64,000 nucleotides of DNA. Origin: Chryseobacterium indologenes (GTDB lineage: Bacteria > Bacteroidota > Bacteroidia > Flavobacteriales > Weeksellaceae). The first letter of the stretch is position 1; every line of letters starts with the position of its first letter. A model generated the notes under the pieces. That model saw only the letters and a list, made by a program, of their open reading frames with translations, was not told the DNA's origin and did not search any database. The stretch covers positions 1 through 64,000 of the forward strand of contig NZ_LJOD01000003.1 of NCBI RefSeq assembly GCF_001295265.1, in the 5' to 3' direction. The translations under genes were made by a program, and so were the position numbers. Shown here piece after piece: positions 35,651-44,633 of the stretch.

Positions 35651-35762
35651 GATATCAGATGTCAGACACAAGATGTCAGACTATGGCACTCTAAGAATTT
35701 TATAATCCTTGAATTTGGAATGATGATTTCGTCTGAAATCTGAAATCTGAAATCTAAAATCT
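35650..35762 (+). repeat. Inverted heptad-repeat element between rpoB and rpoC
   Basis: Left arm 35650-35681 and right arm 35731-35762 are 32-base imperfect inverted repeats; 24 of 32 positions match by my alignment. The right arm is made of 7-base units (CTGAAAT, with CTAAAAT variants). The two arms could fold into a long hairpin in the rpoBC mRNA, with a 49-base loop. Confidence 0.75.
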
Positions 35763-35772
35763 AAAAAAAATT

Positions 35773-38700
35773 ATGTCAAATAAAAATAAATCAAGTAGAT
35801 TTAATAAAATAACCATCGGTTTAGCTTCACCGGAATCCATTCTTCAGGAATCCAGAGGAGAAGTTCTGAAACCGGAAACTATTAACTACAGAACGCACAA
35901 ACCTGAAAGAGACGGGTTATTCTGTGAAAAGATCTTCGGTCCTGTAAAGGATTACGAATGTGCTTGTGGTAAATACAAAAGAATCCGTTATAAAGGAATC
36001 GTTTGTGACCGTTGTGGGGTAGAAGTTACTGAGAAAAAAGTAAGAAGAGAGAGAATCGGGCACATCAACCTTGTTGTTCCAATTGCTCACATCTGGTATT
36101 TCCGTTCCTTACCAAACAAAATCGGTTACCTTTTAGGAATCCCTTCTAAGAAATTAGATATGATCATCTACTACGAAAGATATGTAGTGATTCAGCAGGG
36201 TATTGCTAAGAAATTAGACGGTTCTGATTTTGAAAATATGGAATTCCTTACAGAAGAAGAGTACCTTGATATCATGGAAACTCTTCCTGTGGAAAACCAG
36301 TATCTTGATGATTCCGATCCAAACAAATTCATCGCCAGAATGGGTGCTGAAGCAGTGGAAGATCTGTTAAAAAGAATCGATCTTGATGCATTGTCTTTCG
36401 ATTTGAGACATAAAGCTCACAACGAAGGATCTAAGCAGAGAAGAACTGAAGCTCTTAAAAGATTGAACGTTGTAGAAGCATTGAGAGGTGCTAATACAAG
36501 AATGATCAACAAACCGGAGTGGATGATTATGCGTGTACTTCCTGTTATCCCGCCGGAACTAAGACCATTGGTTCCATTGGATGGAGGACGTTTTGCTACT
36601 TCTGACTTGAATGACCTTTACAGAAGAGTAATCATCAGAAATAACCGTTTGAAGAGATTATTGGAAATCAAAGCTCCTGAAGTAATCCTTAGAAACGAGA
36701 AGCGTATGCTTCAGGAATCAGTAGATTCATTATTCGATAACACAAGAAAATCTTCTGCAGTAAAATCTGAATCAAACAGACCATTGAAATCACTTTCAGA
36801 TTCATTGAAAGGTAAGCAGGGGCGTTTCCGTCAGAACCTACTTGGGAAAAGGGTTGACTACTCAGCACGTTCGGTAATTGTTGTAGGTCCGAACTTACAG
36901 CTTCACGAGTGTGGTATTCCTAAAGATATGGCTGCTGAACTTTACAAACCGTTCATCATCAGAAAACTAATCGAGAGAGGTATTGTAAAAACAGTAAAGT
37001 CTGCGAAGAGAATTATCGACAGAAAAGAACCGGTAGTTTATGATATCCTTGAAAACGTGATGAAAGGTCATCCTGTTCTATTGAACAGAGCACCTACGCT
37101 TCACAGACTCGGTATTCAGGCTTTCCAGCCTAAGATGATCGAAGGTAAGGCTATCCAGCTGCACCCGTTAGTAACAACAGCATTCAACGCCGATTTCGAT
37201 GGTGACCAGATGGCGGTACACTTACCGTTAGGACCAGAGGCAATCCTTGAAGCTCAGCTACTGATGTTAGGTTCTCAAAACATTTTGAACCCTGCAAACG
37301 GTTCTCCAATTACAGTACCATCTCAGGACATGGTTCTTGGGCTTTATTTCATGACTAAAGAATTAAGCTCTACTGAGACCATGAAGGTAAAAGGAGAAGG
37401 TCTTGCATTCTATTCTCCTGAAGAAGCGGAAATCGCTTATGCAGAAGGTAGAGTTTCATTAAATGCTAAAGTAAGATGTAGACTGCCAATTAAAGAAGAC
37501 GGACAAATCGTAACAAGATTGATCGAAACTTCTGTAGGTAGAATCTTATTCAACCAGATTGTACCTAAGCAGGTAGGATATATCAATGAACTTCTTACTA
37601 AGAAATCATTGAGAAACGTTATCGGTAAGATCCTTGCTGATACAGATTTCCCTACAACTGTGAAGTTCCTGGATGCAATGAAAGACCTGGGGTATTCAAA
37701 CGCATTCAAAGGAGGTCTGTCATTCTCACTGGGAGATATCGTTGTTCCTGTTGAGAAAAAGCAGATGATTGCACAATCAATTGAAACTGTAGACGAAATC
37801 AGAGCTAACTATAACATGGGTCTGATTACCGATACAGAACGTTATAATCAGGTAATTGACGTTTGGACAAACACCAACGCCGGATTAACTGAAATGATCA
37901 TGAGCAGAATGAAAACTGACCAAGGTGGTTTCAACTCTGTATATATGATGCTTGACTCTGGAGCGAGGGGTTCTAAAGAACAGATCCGTCAGTTATCAGG
38001 GATGAGAGGTTTGATGGCAAAACCGCAAAAAGCCGGTTCTACCGGAGCGGAGATCATCGAAAACCCGATTCTTGCAAACTTTAAGGAAGGTCTTTCGATT
38101 CTGGAGTACTTTATCTCTACCCACGGTGCCCGTAAAGGTCTTGCGGATACCGCTCTTAAGACAGCCGATGCCGGTTACTTAACGAGAAGATTGGTAGACG
38201 TTGCACAGGACGTTATCGTTACAGAAGACGATTGTGGAACACTAAGAGGTACAGAAGTTACTGCCCTTAAGAAAAATGACGAGATCGTTGAAAAAATCTC
38301 TGAAAGAATCCTGGGTAGAGTATCTCTTCATAACATCTATGATCCTGAAACAGATGAATTAATTGCTGAAGCAGATCAGGTAATCACTGAACCACTAGCT
38401 AAGAGAATTGAAGAAGCCGGATTAGAAGCAGTTGAAGTACGTTCTCCATTAACTTGTGAAGCTAAGAAAGGTATCTGTGCGAAATGTTATGGTAGAAACT
38501 TAGCAACAGGTAAAATGATTCACATGGGTGAAGCGGTAGGTGTTATTGCAGCACAGTCAATTGGGGAACCGGGTACTCAGCTTACGTTGAGAACCTTCCA
38601 CCAGGGGGGTACTGCAGGAAACGTATCAGAAAACCCATCTATCGTTGCAAGAAGAGACGGTATCGTTGAAATGGATGAAGTAAGAACCATTACTTCAGAA

Positions 38701-40038
38701 GATGAAAACGGTAATACAGCTGAGGTTGTCGTTTCCCGTTCAACAGAATTCAGATTAGTTGCTGATAATGAGTCCAGAACTCCATTAATGGTAGCTAACG
38801 TACCTTACGGATCTATATTATCTGTGAAACCGGGTGATAAAGTGAAGAAAGGAGATACTATCTGTAGATGGGATCCGTATAACGCGGTAATTATTGCTGA
38901 AACTTCAGGTAAAGTAGAATACGAGGATATCATCCAGGGTATTTCATTCCAGCTTGAAATTGACGAACAGACAGGATTTGAAGAGAAAGTAATCTCTGAA
39001 TCCAGAAATAAGAAAGCCGTACCTACCCTGAAAGTGGTAGACTCTAAAGGAGTTGAGCAGAAAGCTTACAACTTACCGGTAGGAGCCCACTTAATGGTAA
39101 ACGATGGTGAGAAAATTAAGGCTGGTAAAGTCCTTATCAAAATCCCGAGAAAATCTGCAAAAGCAGGGGATATCACCGGAGGTCTTCCGAGAGTTACCGA
39201 ACTATTTGAAGCAAGAAACCCTTCAAACCCGGCGGTGGTTACTGAAATCGACGGGGTAGTTTCTTACGGAAAAATTAAGAGAGGTAACCGTGAATTGATC
39301 GTTGAGGCTAAAACTGGAGAAAGAAAAATTTATTTAGTTAAATTATCCAACCAGATCTTAGTACAGGAGAATGACTTCGTAAGAGCTGGTTCACCACTTT
39401 CTGACGGTTCTATCACTCCGGACGACATCCTAAGAATTAAAGGCCCAACAGCGGTTCAGGAATACTTAGTAAATGAGATTCAGGAAGTTTACCGTCTTCA
39501 GGGGGTAAAAATTGATGATAAACACTTCGAAATCATCGTAAGACAGATGATGACTAAAGTATCTATTGTGGATGGAGGTGATACTCAATTCCTTGAAGGA
39601 GCTCTTGAACACAAATATGACTTCCTGGAAGAAAACAACAGAGTATTCGGTCTTAAAGTAGTAGTTGATGCCGGTGATTCTAAAGAATTCAGACCAGGTC
39701 AGATGATTACTGCAAGAGAATTAAGAGATGAAAACTCTAAACTGAGACGTGAAGATCAGGCTTTAGTAGAAGTAAGAGAAGCTCTTCCTGCTACAGCAAC
39801 ACCTGTACTTCAGGGAATTACCAGAGCAGCACTTCAGACTAAGTCATTCATGTCTGCAGCATCGTTCCAGGAAACCACTAAAGTTCTTAACGAGGCAGCA
39901 GTTGCCGGTAAAGTAGACTCTCTGGGTGGTCTTAAAGAAAATGTAATTGTAGGACACAGAATTCCTGCAGGTACAGGTCTTAAAGAATACCAGAATGTGA
40001 TCGTAGGTTCTAAGAAGGAATTCGAAGACCTTAATTAA
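35773..40038 (+). CDS. rpoC: DNA-directed RNA polymerase subunit beta prime
   Basis: This 1421-residue subunit has the N-terminal zinc ribbon ([20 protein letters not shown]), the catalytic loop NADFDGD at residues 472-478 whose three aspartates bind Mg, the bridge helix/trigger loop region ([39 protein letters not shown]) and the second zinc site ([14 protein letters not shown]). Length is normal for Bacteroidota. It pairs with rpoB. The start ATG 35773 follows the heptad-repeat element by 10 bases. A DUF3467 gene follows after 88 bases. Confidence 0.99.
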   Translation: MSNKNKSSRFNKITIGLASPESILQESRGEVLKPETINYRTHKPERDGLFCEKIFGPVKDYECACGKYKRIRYKGIVCDRCGVEVTEKKVRRERIGHINLVVPIAHIWYFRSLPNKIGYLLGIPSKKLDMIIYYERYVVIQQGIAKKLDGSDFENMEFLTEEEYLDIMETLPVENQYLDDSDPNKFIARMGAEAVEDLLKRIDLDALSFDLRHKAHNEGSKQRRTEALKRLNVVEALRGANTRMINKPEWMIMRVLPVIPPELRPLVPLDGGRFATSDLNDLYRRVIIRNNRLKRLLEIKAPEVILRNEKRMLQESVDSLFDNTRKSSAVKSESNRPLKSLSDSLKGKQGRFRQNLLGKRVDYSARSVIVVGPNLQLHECGIPKDMAAELYKPFIIRKLIERGIVKTVKSAKRIIDRKEPVVYDILENVMKGHPVLLNRAPTLHRLGIQAFQPKMIEGKAIQLHPLVTTAFNADFDGDQMAVHLPLGPEAILEAQLLMLGSQNILNPANGSPITVPSQDMVLGLYFMTKELSSTETMKVKGEGLAFYSPEEAEIAYAEGRVSLNAKVRCRLPIKEDGQIVTRLIETSVGRILFNQIVPKQVGYINELLTKKSLRNVIGKILADTDFPTTVKFLDAMKDLGYSNAFKGGLSFSLGDIVVPVEKKQMIAQSIETVDEIRANYNMGLITDTERYNQVIDVWTNTNAGLTEMIMSRMKTDQGGFNSVYMMLDSGARGSKEQIRQLSGMRGLMAKPQKAGSTGAEIIENPILANFKEGLSILEYFISTHGARKGLADTALKTADAGYLTRRLVDVAQDVIVTEDDCGTLRGTEVTALKKNDEIVEKISERILGRVSLHNIYDPETDELIAEADQVITEPLAKRIEEAGLEAVEVRSPLTCEAKKGICAKCYGRNLATGKMIHMGEAVGVIAAQSIGEPGTQLTLRTFHQGGTAGNVSENPSIVARRDGIVEMDEVRTITSEDENGNTAEVVVSRSTEFRLVADNESRTPLMVANVPYGSILSVKPGDKVKKGDTICRWDPYNAVIIAETSGKVEYEDIIQGISFQLEIDEQTGFEEKVISESRNKKAVPTLKVVDSKGVEQKAYNLPVGAHLMVNDGEKIKAGKVLIKIPRKSAKAGDITGGLPRVTELFEARNPSNPAVVTEIDGVVSYGKIKRGNRELIVEAKTGERKIYLVKLSNQILVQENDFVRAGSPLSDGSITPDDILRIKGPTAVQEYLVNEIQEVYRLQGVKIDDKHFEIIVRQMMTKVSIVDGGDTQFLEGALEHKYDFLEENNRVFGLKVVVDAGDSKEFRPGQMITARELRDENSKLRREDQALVEVREALPATATPVLQGITRAALQTKSFMSAASFQETTKVLNEAAVAGKVDSLGGLKENVIVGHRIPAGTGLKEYQNVIVGSKKEFEDLN

Positions 40039-40048
40039 AATTAAATGA

Positions 40049-40103
40049 TTTGAAATTTGGGGTTTGGAATTATTTTTATATTTTCACAATCTCAAATTTC
40101 GAA
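40049..40103 (+). repeat. Palindrome between rpoC and the DUF3467 gene
   Basis: TTTGAAATTTGGGGTT (40049-40064) and AATCTCAAATTTCGAA (40088-40103) are inverted repeats with 13 of 16 matches. It is similar in style to the element between rpoB and rpoC. Confidence 0.6.
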
Positions 40104-40126
40104 TTTTAAAAACATAATTTATAACA

Positions 40127-40432
40127 ATGGACAACAATCAAAATCCACAAGACGGAAACATCAACATCGAATTAAACGAAATGGTAGCTGCTGGTATCTA
40201 TGCTAACTTAGCATTGGTAAACCACTCTCCATCTGAGTTCGTAGTAGATTTCATCCAATTAATGCCGGGGGTACAGCAAGCTAAAGTAAGATCAAGAGTT
40301 ATTCTTGCTCCACTTCACGCTAAAAGAGTTTTAAATGCTCTTCAACAGAACATCGCTAATTATGAGCAGCAGTTCGGAGAAATCAAAGAAGTTGAGCCTT
40401 TCGTATTAGGAGGAAACAACGTACAAGCTTAA
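40127..40432 (+). CDS. DUF3467 family protein
   Basis: This 101-residue acidic protein has the DUF3467 pattern: INIELNEMVAAGIYANLALV, then EFVVDFIQLMPGVQQAKVRS and RVILAPLHAKRVLNALQQNI. The family is widespread in Bacteroidota and often lies directly after rpoC, as here. Its role is unknown; the position suggests a link to RNA polymerase. It is probably cotranscribed with rpoBC and ends at a terminator. Confidence 0.93.
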   Translation: MDNNQNPQDGNINIELNEMVAAGIYANLALVNHSPSEFVVDFIQLMPGVQQAKVRSRVILAPLHAKRVLNALQQNIANYEQQFGEIKEVEPFVLGGNNVQA

Positions 40433-40456
40433 GATTTTTCTTACAATACAATAAAA

Positions 40457-40482
40457 TGCCCCGGTTTTTCCGGGGTATTTTT
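40457..40482 (+). terminator. Terminator of rpoBC-DUF3467 operon
   Basis: GCCCCGG and CCGGGGT form a GC-rich stem around a T loop, followed by ATTTTTATT. Confidence 0.85.
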
Positions 40483-40681
40483 ATTGGGTACAAATAAATT
40501 TTCAATACGTTCTTTGATTTTTGCTTGTAAAATTCATTTTATTTTAATTTATGATTTAAAATATGTATTAAATTGAATTAAATGTTAATATTTTTTCTGT
40601 TATAGTGAAAGAATTTTAGTAATATCATATATTAGTTCCTGATTTTATATATTTGCTTAAAAATATTTCACAAAAAAAGAT

Positions 40682-41332
40682 ATGATAAGCAACCAGTTTA
40701 TTCTCCAGAAATTTGGGTTTTTAGGCAATGATTTTCTCGCTGAACTTGAAAAGCATGCAGTGATGACCAGCATAAAATCGAAGACGGAAATTATAAGAGA
40801 AGGACAAAAAAATAAATACGTCCCTTTTCTGATAAAGGGTTCCATTAAAGTTTTTAGCCTTAATGACGGCCGTGAACTTATTTATTATTACATCAGGCCC
40901 AACGACAGCTGCCTTATGACCTTTTCCTCTATTTTTACAGACTATGTGAGCAGAGTATATGCAATAGCAGAAGAAGATTCTGAAGCTTTGCTGATTCCTG
41001 TTTCAGTGATGCATGACTGGCTGATTCAGTTTCCGGAAATCAATAAATTATTTTACCGGGAATATGACAGGCGCTTCTCAGAAGTTATGAGTATGGTAAA
41101 TGAAGCTGTTTTCCACAGACTTGACAGACGAGTCCTGAACTATGTTAAACAACAGATAGCCTTAACCGGAAACAATCCTATTAAGATTACCCATCGTGAA
41201 ATAGCCAGCAGCCTGGGAACTTCCCGGGAAGTTGTAAGCAGGGTTTTAAAAAAAATTGAAAGTGATGGAGAAATTATTCAAACCAAGGACGGAATAAAAG
41301 TAGCTGTAAATGAAAATGTTAGAATAGTCTAA
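40682..41332 (+). CDS. Crp/Fnr-family transcriptional regulator
   Basis: This 216-residue protein has a cyclic-nucleotide-binding-like beta-roll (about 20-115), a dimer helix (about 120-160) and a winged helix-turn-helix (170-192: THREIASSLGTSREVVSRVL). The recognition helix SREVVSR keeps the Arg-Glu...Arg spacing used by E. coli CRP to read TGTGA half sites. The FNR cysteine cluster is missing (only C77 in the sensor part), so it is not an iron-sulfur oxygen sensor. Effector unknown. It lies 129 bases before a redox operon whose upstream region carries a near-perfect CRP-type box. Confidence 0.9.
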   Translation: MISNQFILQKFGFLGNDFLAELEKHAVMTSIKSKTEIIREGQKNKYVPFLIKGSIKVFSLNDGRELIYYYIRPNDSCLMTFSSIFTDYVSRVYAIAEEDSEALLIPVSVMHDWLIQFPEINKLFYREYDRRFSEVMSMVNEAVFHRLDRRVLNYVKQQIALTGNNPIKITHREIASSLGTSREVVSRVLKKIESDGEIIQTKDGIKVAVNENVRIV

Positions 41333-41384
41333 TTTATGTTGTTTTAAATGTTTTAGTCTAATCATTGATAAAAACTATTTATAT

Positions 41385-41400
41385 GGTGACTTTTATCACA
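41385..41400 (+). promoter_or_regulatory. CRP-type operator
   Basis: GGTGA-CTTTTA-TCACA differs from the TGTGA-N6-TCACA consensus at one base. Its centre is about 43 bases upstream of the transcription start predicted from the -7 element at 41423-41430, the place where class II activation by CRP occurs. Confidence 0.65.
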
Positions 41401-41422
41401 TATTTTTAAATCGATAACTCTA

Positions 41423-41430
41423 TAAGTTTG
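41423..41430 (+). promoter_or_regulatory. Promoter -7 element of the redox operon
   Basis: TAAGTTTG lies 32 bases before the DUF5777 gene. There is no good -33 TTTG, as expected for an activator-dependent promoter. Confidence 0.6.
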
Positions 41431-41461
41431 TCATATCATTATTTAATTCAAATTGTAGTAT

Positions 41462-42304
41462 ATGACAAAGACCCTTTTACTTTTGTCAGTACTTTCATCA
41501 GTCTTTGCCTTTGGGCAGGAAGACCTGCTGAAAGATATTGACACTATTAAAACCGATACAGAAACTTCACAGCCCGCTTTTAAAGCCCTTCAGATTGTTA
41601 CGGGACAGTCTACAAAACTTGCAGCCAAAAAAGAATGGTATATCATTGTTGCCCATAGATTTGGTGACATAAGCACAGGATTTAAAGATTTTTTTGGGCT
41701 GGATAATGCATCCACTAAATTAGGTGTTATCTATGGTGTTTCCGATGCTGTTTCTGTTAGTCTTTCAAGAGAAACCAATATGAAAACCTTTGAAGGCGCA
41801 GTTAAATACAAGCTGACAAAACAAAGTGAAAGCTTTCCGGTGGATATTGTTGGTTATAATGTAATGGCGGTAAATACAGATCTTAGTACAGATACCTATC
41901 CCCACCTCAAATTCAGCGACAGACTTTCTTACCTTACCCAGGCTCTGATCTCAAGACGATTTAATGATAAGCTATCATTACAGTTAACTCCTTCCTATGT
42001 TCATAAAAACCTTTATGAGCCAGCAATAGAAGACAAGAATCAGTTTTTGGCCGGGGTGGGAGGACGCTATAAAATCTCAAAAAGAGTTTCTGTAAACGCA
42101 GAATATTTTGTGAATTTTGATAATCACAGTTTCTATAAAAACTCCCTTTCCTTAGGAGTAGATATAGAAACCGGGGGACATGTTTTTCAGCTGCTATTCA
42201 CCAATTCCCAGATCAATTCAGATATAGGCTACCTCACCAATGCAGTGGGAAAATGGGGAAAAGGACAGATTTTCTTTGGGTTTAACCTTTACAGAGTATT
42301 TTAA
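41462..42304 (+). CDS. DUF5777-like outer-membrane beta-barrel protein
   Basis: This 280-residue protein has a signal peptide (ending AFGQ). Alternating amphipathic beta strands (WYIIVAHRFGD, TKLGVIYGVSDAVSVSLSRE, RVSVNAEYFVNF) end in the aromatic terminus GFNLYRVF expected of an outer-membrane barrel. Similar proteins in Bacteroidota are listed as DUF5777 and often neighbour cytochrome-like lipoproteins. It is the first gene of a tight five-gene operon with 1-base spacing to the next gene. Function unknown. Confidence 0.82.
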   Translation: MTKTLLLLSVLSSVFAFGQEDLLKDIDTIKTDTETSQPAFKALQIVTGQSTKLAAKKEWYIIVAHRFGDISTGFKDFFGLDNASTKLGVIYGVSDAVSVSLSRETNMKTFEGAVKYKLTKQSESFPVDIVGYNVMAVNTDLSTDTYPHLKFSDRLSYLTQALISRRFNDKLSLQLTPSYVHKNLYEPAIEDKNQFLAGVGGRYKISKRVSVNAEYFVNFDNHSFYKNSLSLGVDIETGGHVFQLLFTNSQINSDIGYLTNAVGKWGKGQIFFGFNLYRVF

Positions 42305-42305
42305 A

Positions 42306-42647
42306 ATGAAAAAGAGTATATACATCATGTTTTCAGCAGTTTTATTAATTGCCTGTGACAGCAGAACCTACGAAGAAGTATCTGAGAATACGCCAATTGT
42401 TGAGCTGGTAAGATATAATAAGGATATAAAGCCAATTATGGATAATAGCTGCATAGGCTGCCATTCGGCGGGAAGCTTTAAACCTCTGGCATCCTATAAT
42501 GATGTGAAAAATAATATAGAAGGTATTCTCAACAGAATTCAGAGACCCAACGGTGATCCCGGAAAAATGCCTCAGGGAGGATCTTTATCTCAGGCACAGA
42601 TCAATGTTTTTATCAAATGGAAGGCCGACGGGCTTATGGAAAATTAA
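42306..42647 (+). CDS. c-type cytochrome-like lipoprotein
   Basis: This 113-residue protein has a lipoprotein signal (LLIAC, lipidated C17) and one haem-binding motif, C49-IG-C52-H53, in MDNSCIGCHSAGS. A later M88 in GKMPQGG is the likely distal haem ligand, and the SLSQAQINVFIKWKADG tail is typical of short cytochrome c domains. The start was set at ATG 42306, 1 base after the upstream stop codon; a longer frame overlaps that gene. It probably carries electrons in the periplasm, attached to a membrane. Confidence 0.87.
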   Translation: MKKSIYIMFSAVLLIACDSRTYEEVSENTPIVELVRYNKDIKPIMDNSCIGCHSAGSFKPLASYNDVKNNIEGILNRIQRPNGDPGKMPQGGSLSQAQINVFIKWKADGLMEN

Positions 42648-42658
42648 AAAAATCAACA

Positions 42659-43204
42659 ATGAAAAAATTAGCATTATTGAGTGTATTACTACTTTCGGCT
42701 GGTTATGCTTCAGCACAGAAATACAGCTCTAAAACAGGAAAAGTAAGTTTTGAGGCATCCGTGCCTTTATTTGAAGATATTTATGCAAAGGATGACAATA
42801 ATGTTGTTGTTTTAAATGCAGATACCGGAGATATGGCATCAGTTTCATCTGTGAAGAACTTTCATTTTAAAACAAAGTTAATGGAAGAACATTTCAATGA
42901 AAGCTATGCTGAAACTGCAAAATATCCGAAAACCACTTTCAAAGGAAAAATTGTCAATTTTGATAAAACAAAGCTGACTGCCAGTCCGCAAAAGTATACG
43001 GTTCAGGGAACTTTGAATTTTCACGGAGTAGACAAGGCCGTTTCTTCCACAGCAACAATCTACGCAAAAGATGGGAAAATTTATATGCAGGGTGGTTTTG
43101 TAGCAAAGCCGGCAGACTATAAAGTAACAATTCCGAAGATGGTTACCAAAAAAGTAGCAGAGAATGTAAATATTGAATATAACTACGTAATGATGAAACA
43201 ATGA
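42659..43204 (+). CDS. YceI-family periplasmic protein
   Basis: This 181-residue protein has a signal peptide (ending YASAQ). The YceI lipocalin-like barrel shows KTGKVSFEASVPLFEDIYA, FHFKTKLMEEHFNESYAE, KYPKTTFKGKI and YTVQGTLNFHGVDKAV. Members bind polyisoprenoids or quinone-like lipids, and some are electron-transfer or antioxidant related. It overlaps the ankyrin gene by 4 bases. Its place after a cytochrome-like gene supports a lipid- or quinone-linked redox role (inference). Confidence 0.9.
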   Translation: MKKLALLSVLLLSAGYASAQKYSSKTGKVSFEASVPLFEDIYAKDDNNVVVLNADTGDMASVSSVKNFHFKTKLMEEHFNESYAETAKYPKTTFKGKIVNFDKTKLTASPQKYTVQGTLNFHGVDKAVSSTATIYAKDGKIYMQGGFVAKPADYKVTIPKMVTKKVAENVNIEYNYVMMKQ

Positions 43205-43725
43205 GAAATCTGATCTTGATGTTAGGAATAGTTCTGAGTTCACTGTTATCTGCTCAGGATAAGGCAAAGTCAATATTTGATGTTGCCAGAAGCGGAACGC
43301 TTACCGAAGTAAAGGACCTGATGAAAAAGAATCCGGATATCATTAACCAGATCAGTGAAAGTGGTTTTTCACCACTCATTTTGGCTTGTTACAGAGGGAA
43401 TATTGAGGTTGCTCAGTTTCTGATAGACCATGTAAAAGATGTTAATTATAAAAGCGGTGAAGGAACAGCATTGGCAGGTCTTGCCATAAAATACAACAGA
43501 GACCTGGTAGAGCGGCTGCTAAAGAAAAATGCAGATCCGAATATTGCCGATGCTACAGGATATACCCCTTTGTTCTGGGCCGTAAAATCAGGGAACAAAG
43601 AACTGGTAGAGCTACTGCTGAAATATAAAGCAGATAAAACAAAAAAAGATTTAATGGGAATGACCCCATTTGAATATGCCTTACAAACCAATAACAACGA
43701 AATTATTAAACTTTTAAAAAATTGA
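43201..43725 (+). CDS. Exported ankyrin-repeat protein
   Basis: This 174-residue protein has a signal peptide (MRNLILMLGIVLSSLLSAQ). It carries about four to five ankyrin repeats, for example SGFSPLILACYRGNIEVAQF, TGYTPLFWAVKSGNKELVEL and MGMTPFEYALQTNNNEIIKL. Ankyrin repeats bind other proteins; in periplasmic operons they often accompany catalases or cytochromes. Its start overlaps the yceI-like stop (ATGA). The partner is unknown, but the neighbours are likely candidates. Confidence 0.9.
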   Translation: MRNLILMLGIVLSSLLSAQDKAKSIFDVARSGTLTEVKDLMKKNPDIINQISESGFSPLILACYRGNIEVAQFLIDHVKDVNYKSGEGTALAGLAIKYNRDLVERLLKKNADPNIADATGYTPLFWAVKSGNKELVELLLKYKADKTKKDLMGMTPFEYALQTNNNEIIKLLKN

Positions 43726-43726
43726 T

Positions 43727-44479
43727 ATGAAAAAAATTTTACTAACACTTAGTTTAGCCTTTACAAGTTTAGCCTGGGCTCAGTTTTCGTCAGGAACGGT
43801 AAATTTACCAACAGCATCCATGACGGTGAAATTAGCAACTACTCCTACAGGAGTAACTATTACCCTAACAGGAGACAGTAACTCCATGTTGGCTATAGGT
43901 TTTGGTACTTCAGGGATGGGTTCCGGTGCAGATGGTTTCATTTATAATTCGTCTGCAAACAGAGACTATTCTTTCAGTGGAATTCCTAATGCCCCTTCGG
44001 CAGATGCTTCTCAGGATTGGACACAAACATCCAATACTGTATCAGGAAGTACAAGAACCATAGTGGCTACAAGATCTCTTTCCGGTGGAGCAGGGGATTT
44101 TGCAATTCCCAATGCCGCAGGAACAATCAATATTTTTTATGCACGCAGATTGGGTAACCAGGCTATAGGGTATCATGGAAATGTTGAGCGGGATTTTGCA
44201 ACGTTAACAATGACCGCTGCTACATTAGGAACCAGTGAAGTTGCTGCCGACAGCAAAACAGTTAATCTTTATCCGAACCCGGCTAAGGAAACTGTAAGTC
44301 TTAAAAATGCAGACAGAATAAAATCTGTTGATATCTACGAATCAACAGGAAGGAAGGTAAAAACAGCAAATCTAGATGGAGAAAATATTAATATTTCTGA
44401 TTTAAAATCCGGAATTTATTATTTTGAAATTATTTCAAAAGATGGAAGTAAATCTTATGAAAAGCTTATCAAAGAGTAA
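43727..44479 (+). CDS. DOMON-like domain protein with T9SS type A sorting domain
   Basis: This 250-residue protein has a signal peptide (ending LAWAQ). Residues about 25-165 resemble a DOMON domain, a beta-sandwich that can bind haem or sugar: SMLAIGFGTSGMGSGADGFI, DWTQTSNTVSGSTRTIVA, then RRLGNQAIGYHGNVERDFAT. The DOMON match is by pattern only. The C-terminal region (about 178-250) is a T9SS sorting domain (NLYPNPAKETVSL, SVDIYESTGRKVK, LKSGIYYFEI). It is the last gene of the five-gene operon, 1 base after the ankyrin gene, and would place one partner on the cell surface. Confidence 0.8.
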   Translation: MKKILLTLSLAFTSLAWAQFSSGTVNLPTASMTVKLATTPTGVTITLTGDSNSMLAIGFGTSGMGSGADGFIYNSSANRDYSFSGIPNAPSADASQDWTQTSNTVSGSTRTIVATRSLSGGAGDFAIPNAAGTINIFYARRLGNQAIGYHGNVERDFATLTMTAATLGTSEVAADSKTVNLYPNPAKETVSLKNADRIKSVDIYESTGRKVKTANLDGENINISDLKSGIYYFEIISKDGSKSYEKLIKE

Positions 44480-44499
44480 GTAAAATGTAAAGATGGAAG

Positions 44500-44532
44500 T
44501 CCCTCTATAGCTTGCTGTAGAGGGATTTTTTT
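44500..44532 (+). terminator. Terminator of the redox operon
   Basis: TCCCTCTA pairs with TAGAGGGA around a 10-base loop, followed by eight T residues. Confidence 0.88.
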
Positions 44533-44565
44533 TATGTAAATATCAAAGATTTGGCTATTGTTTAA

Positions 44566-44573
44566 TACCTTTG
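44566..44573 (+). promoter_or_regulatory. Promoter -7 element before tandem GNAT gene
   Basis: TACCTTTG, 60 bases before the start codon. Confidence 0.5.
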
Positions 44574-44633
44574 TACCTATCTGTATGATATGAGAATTAT
44601 CATTCTTCGTAGAAAAATAATGATAAGAAAACA

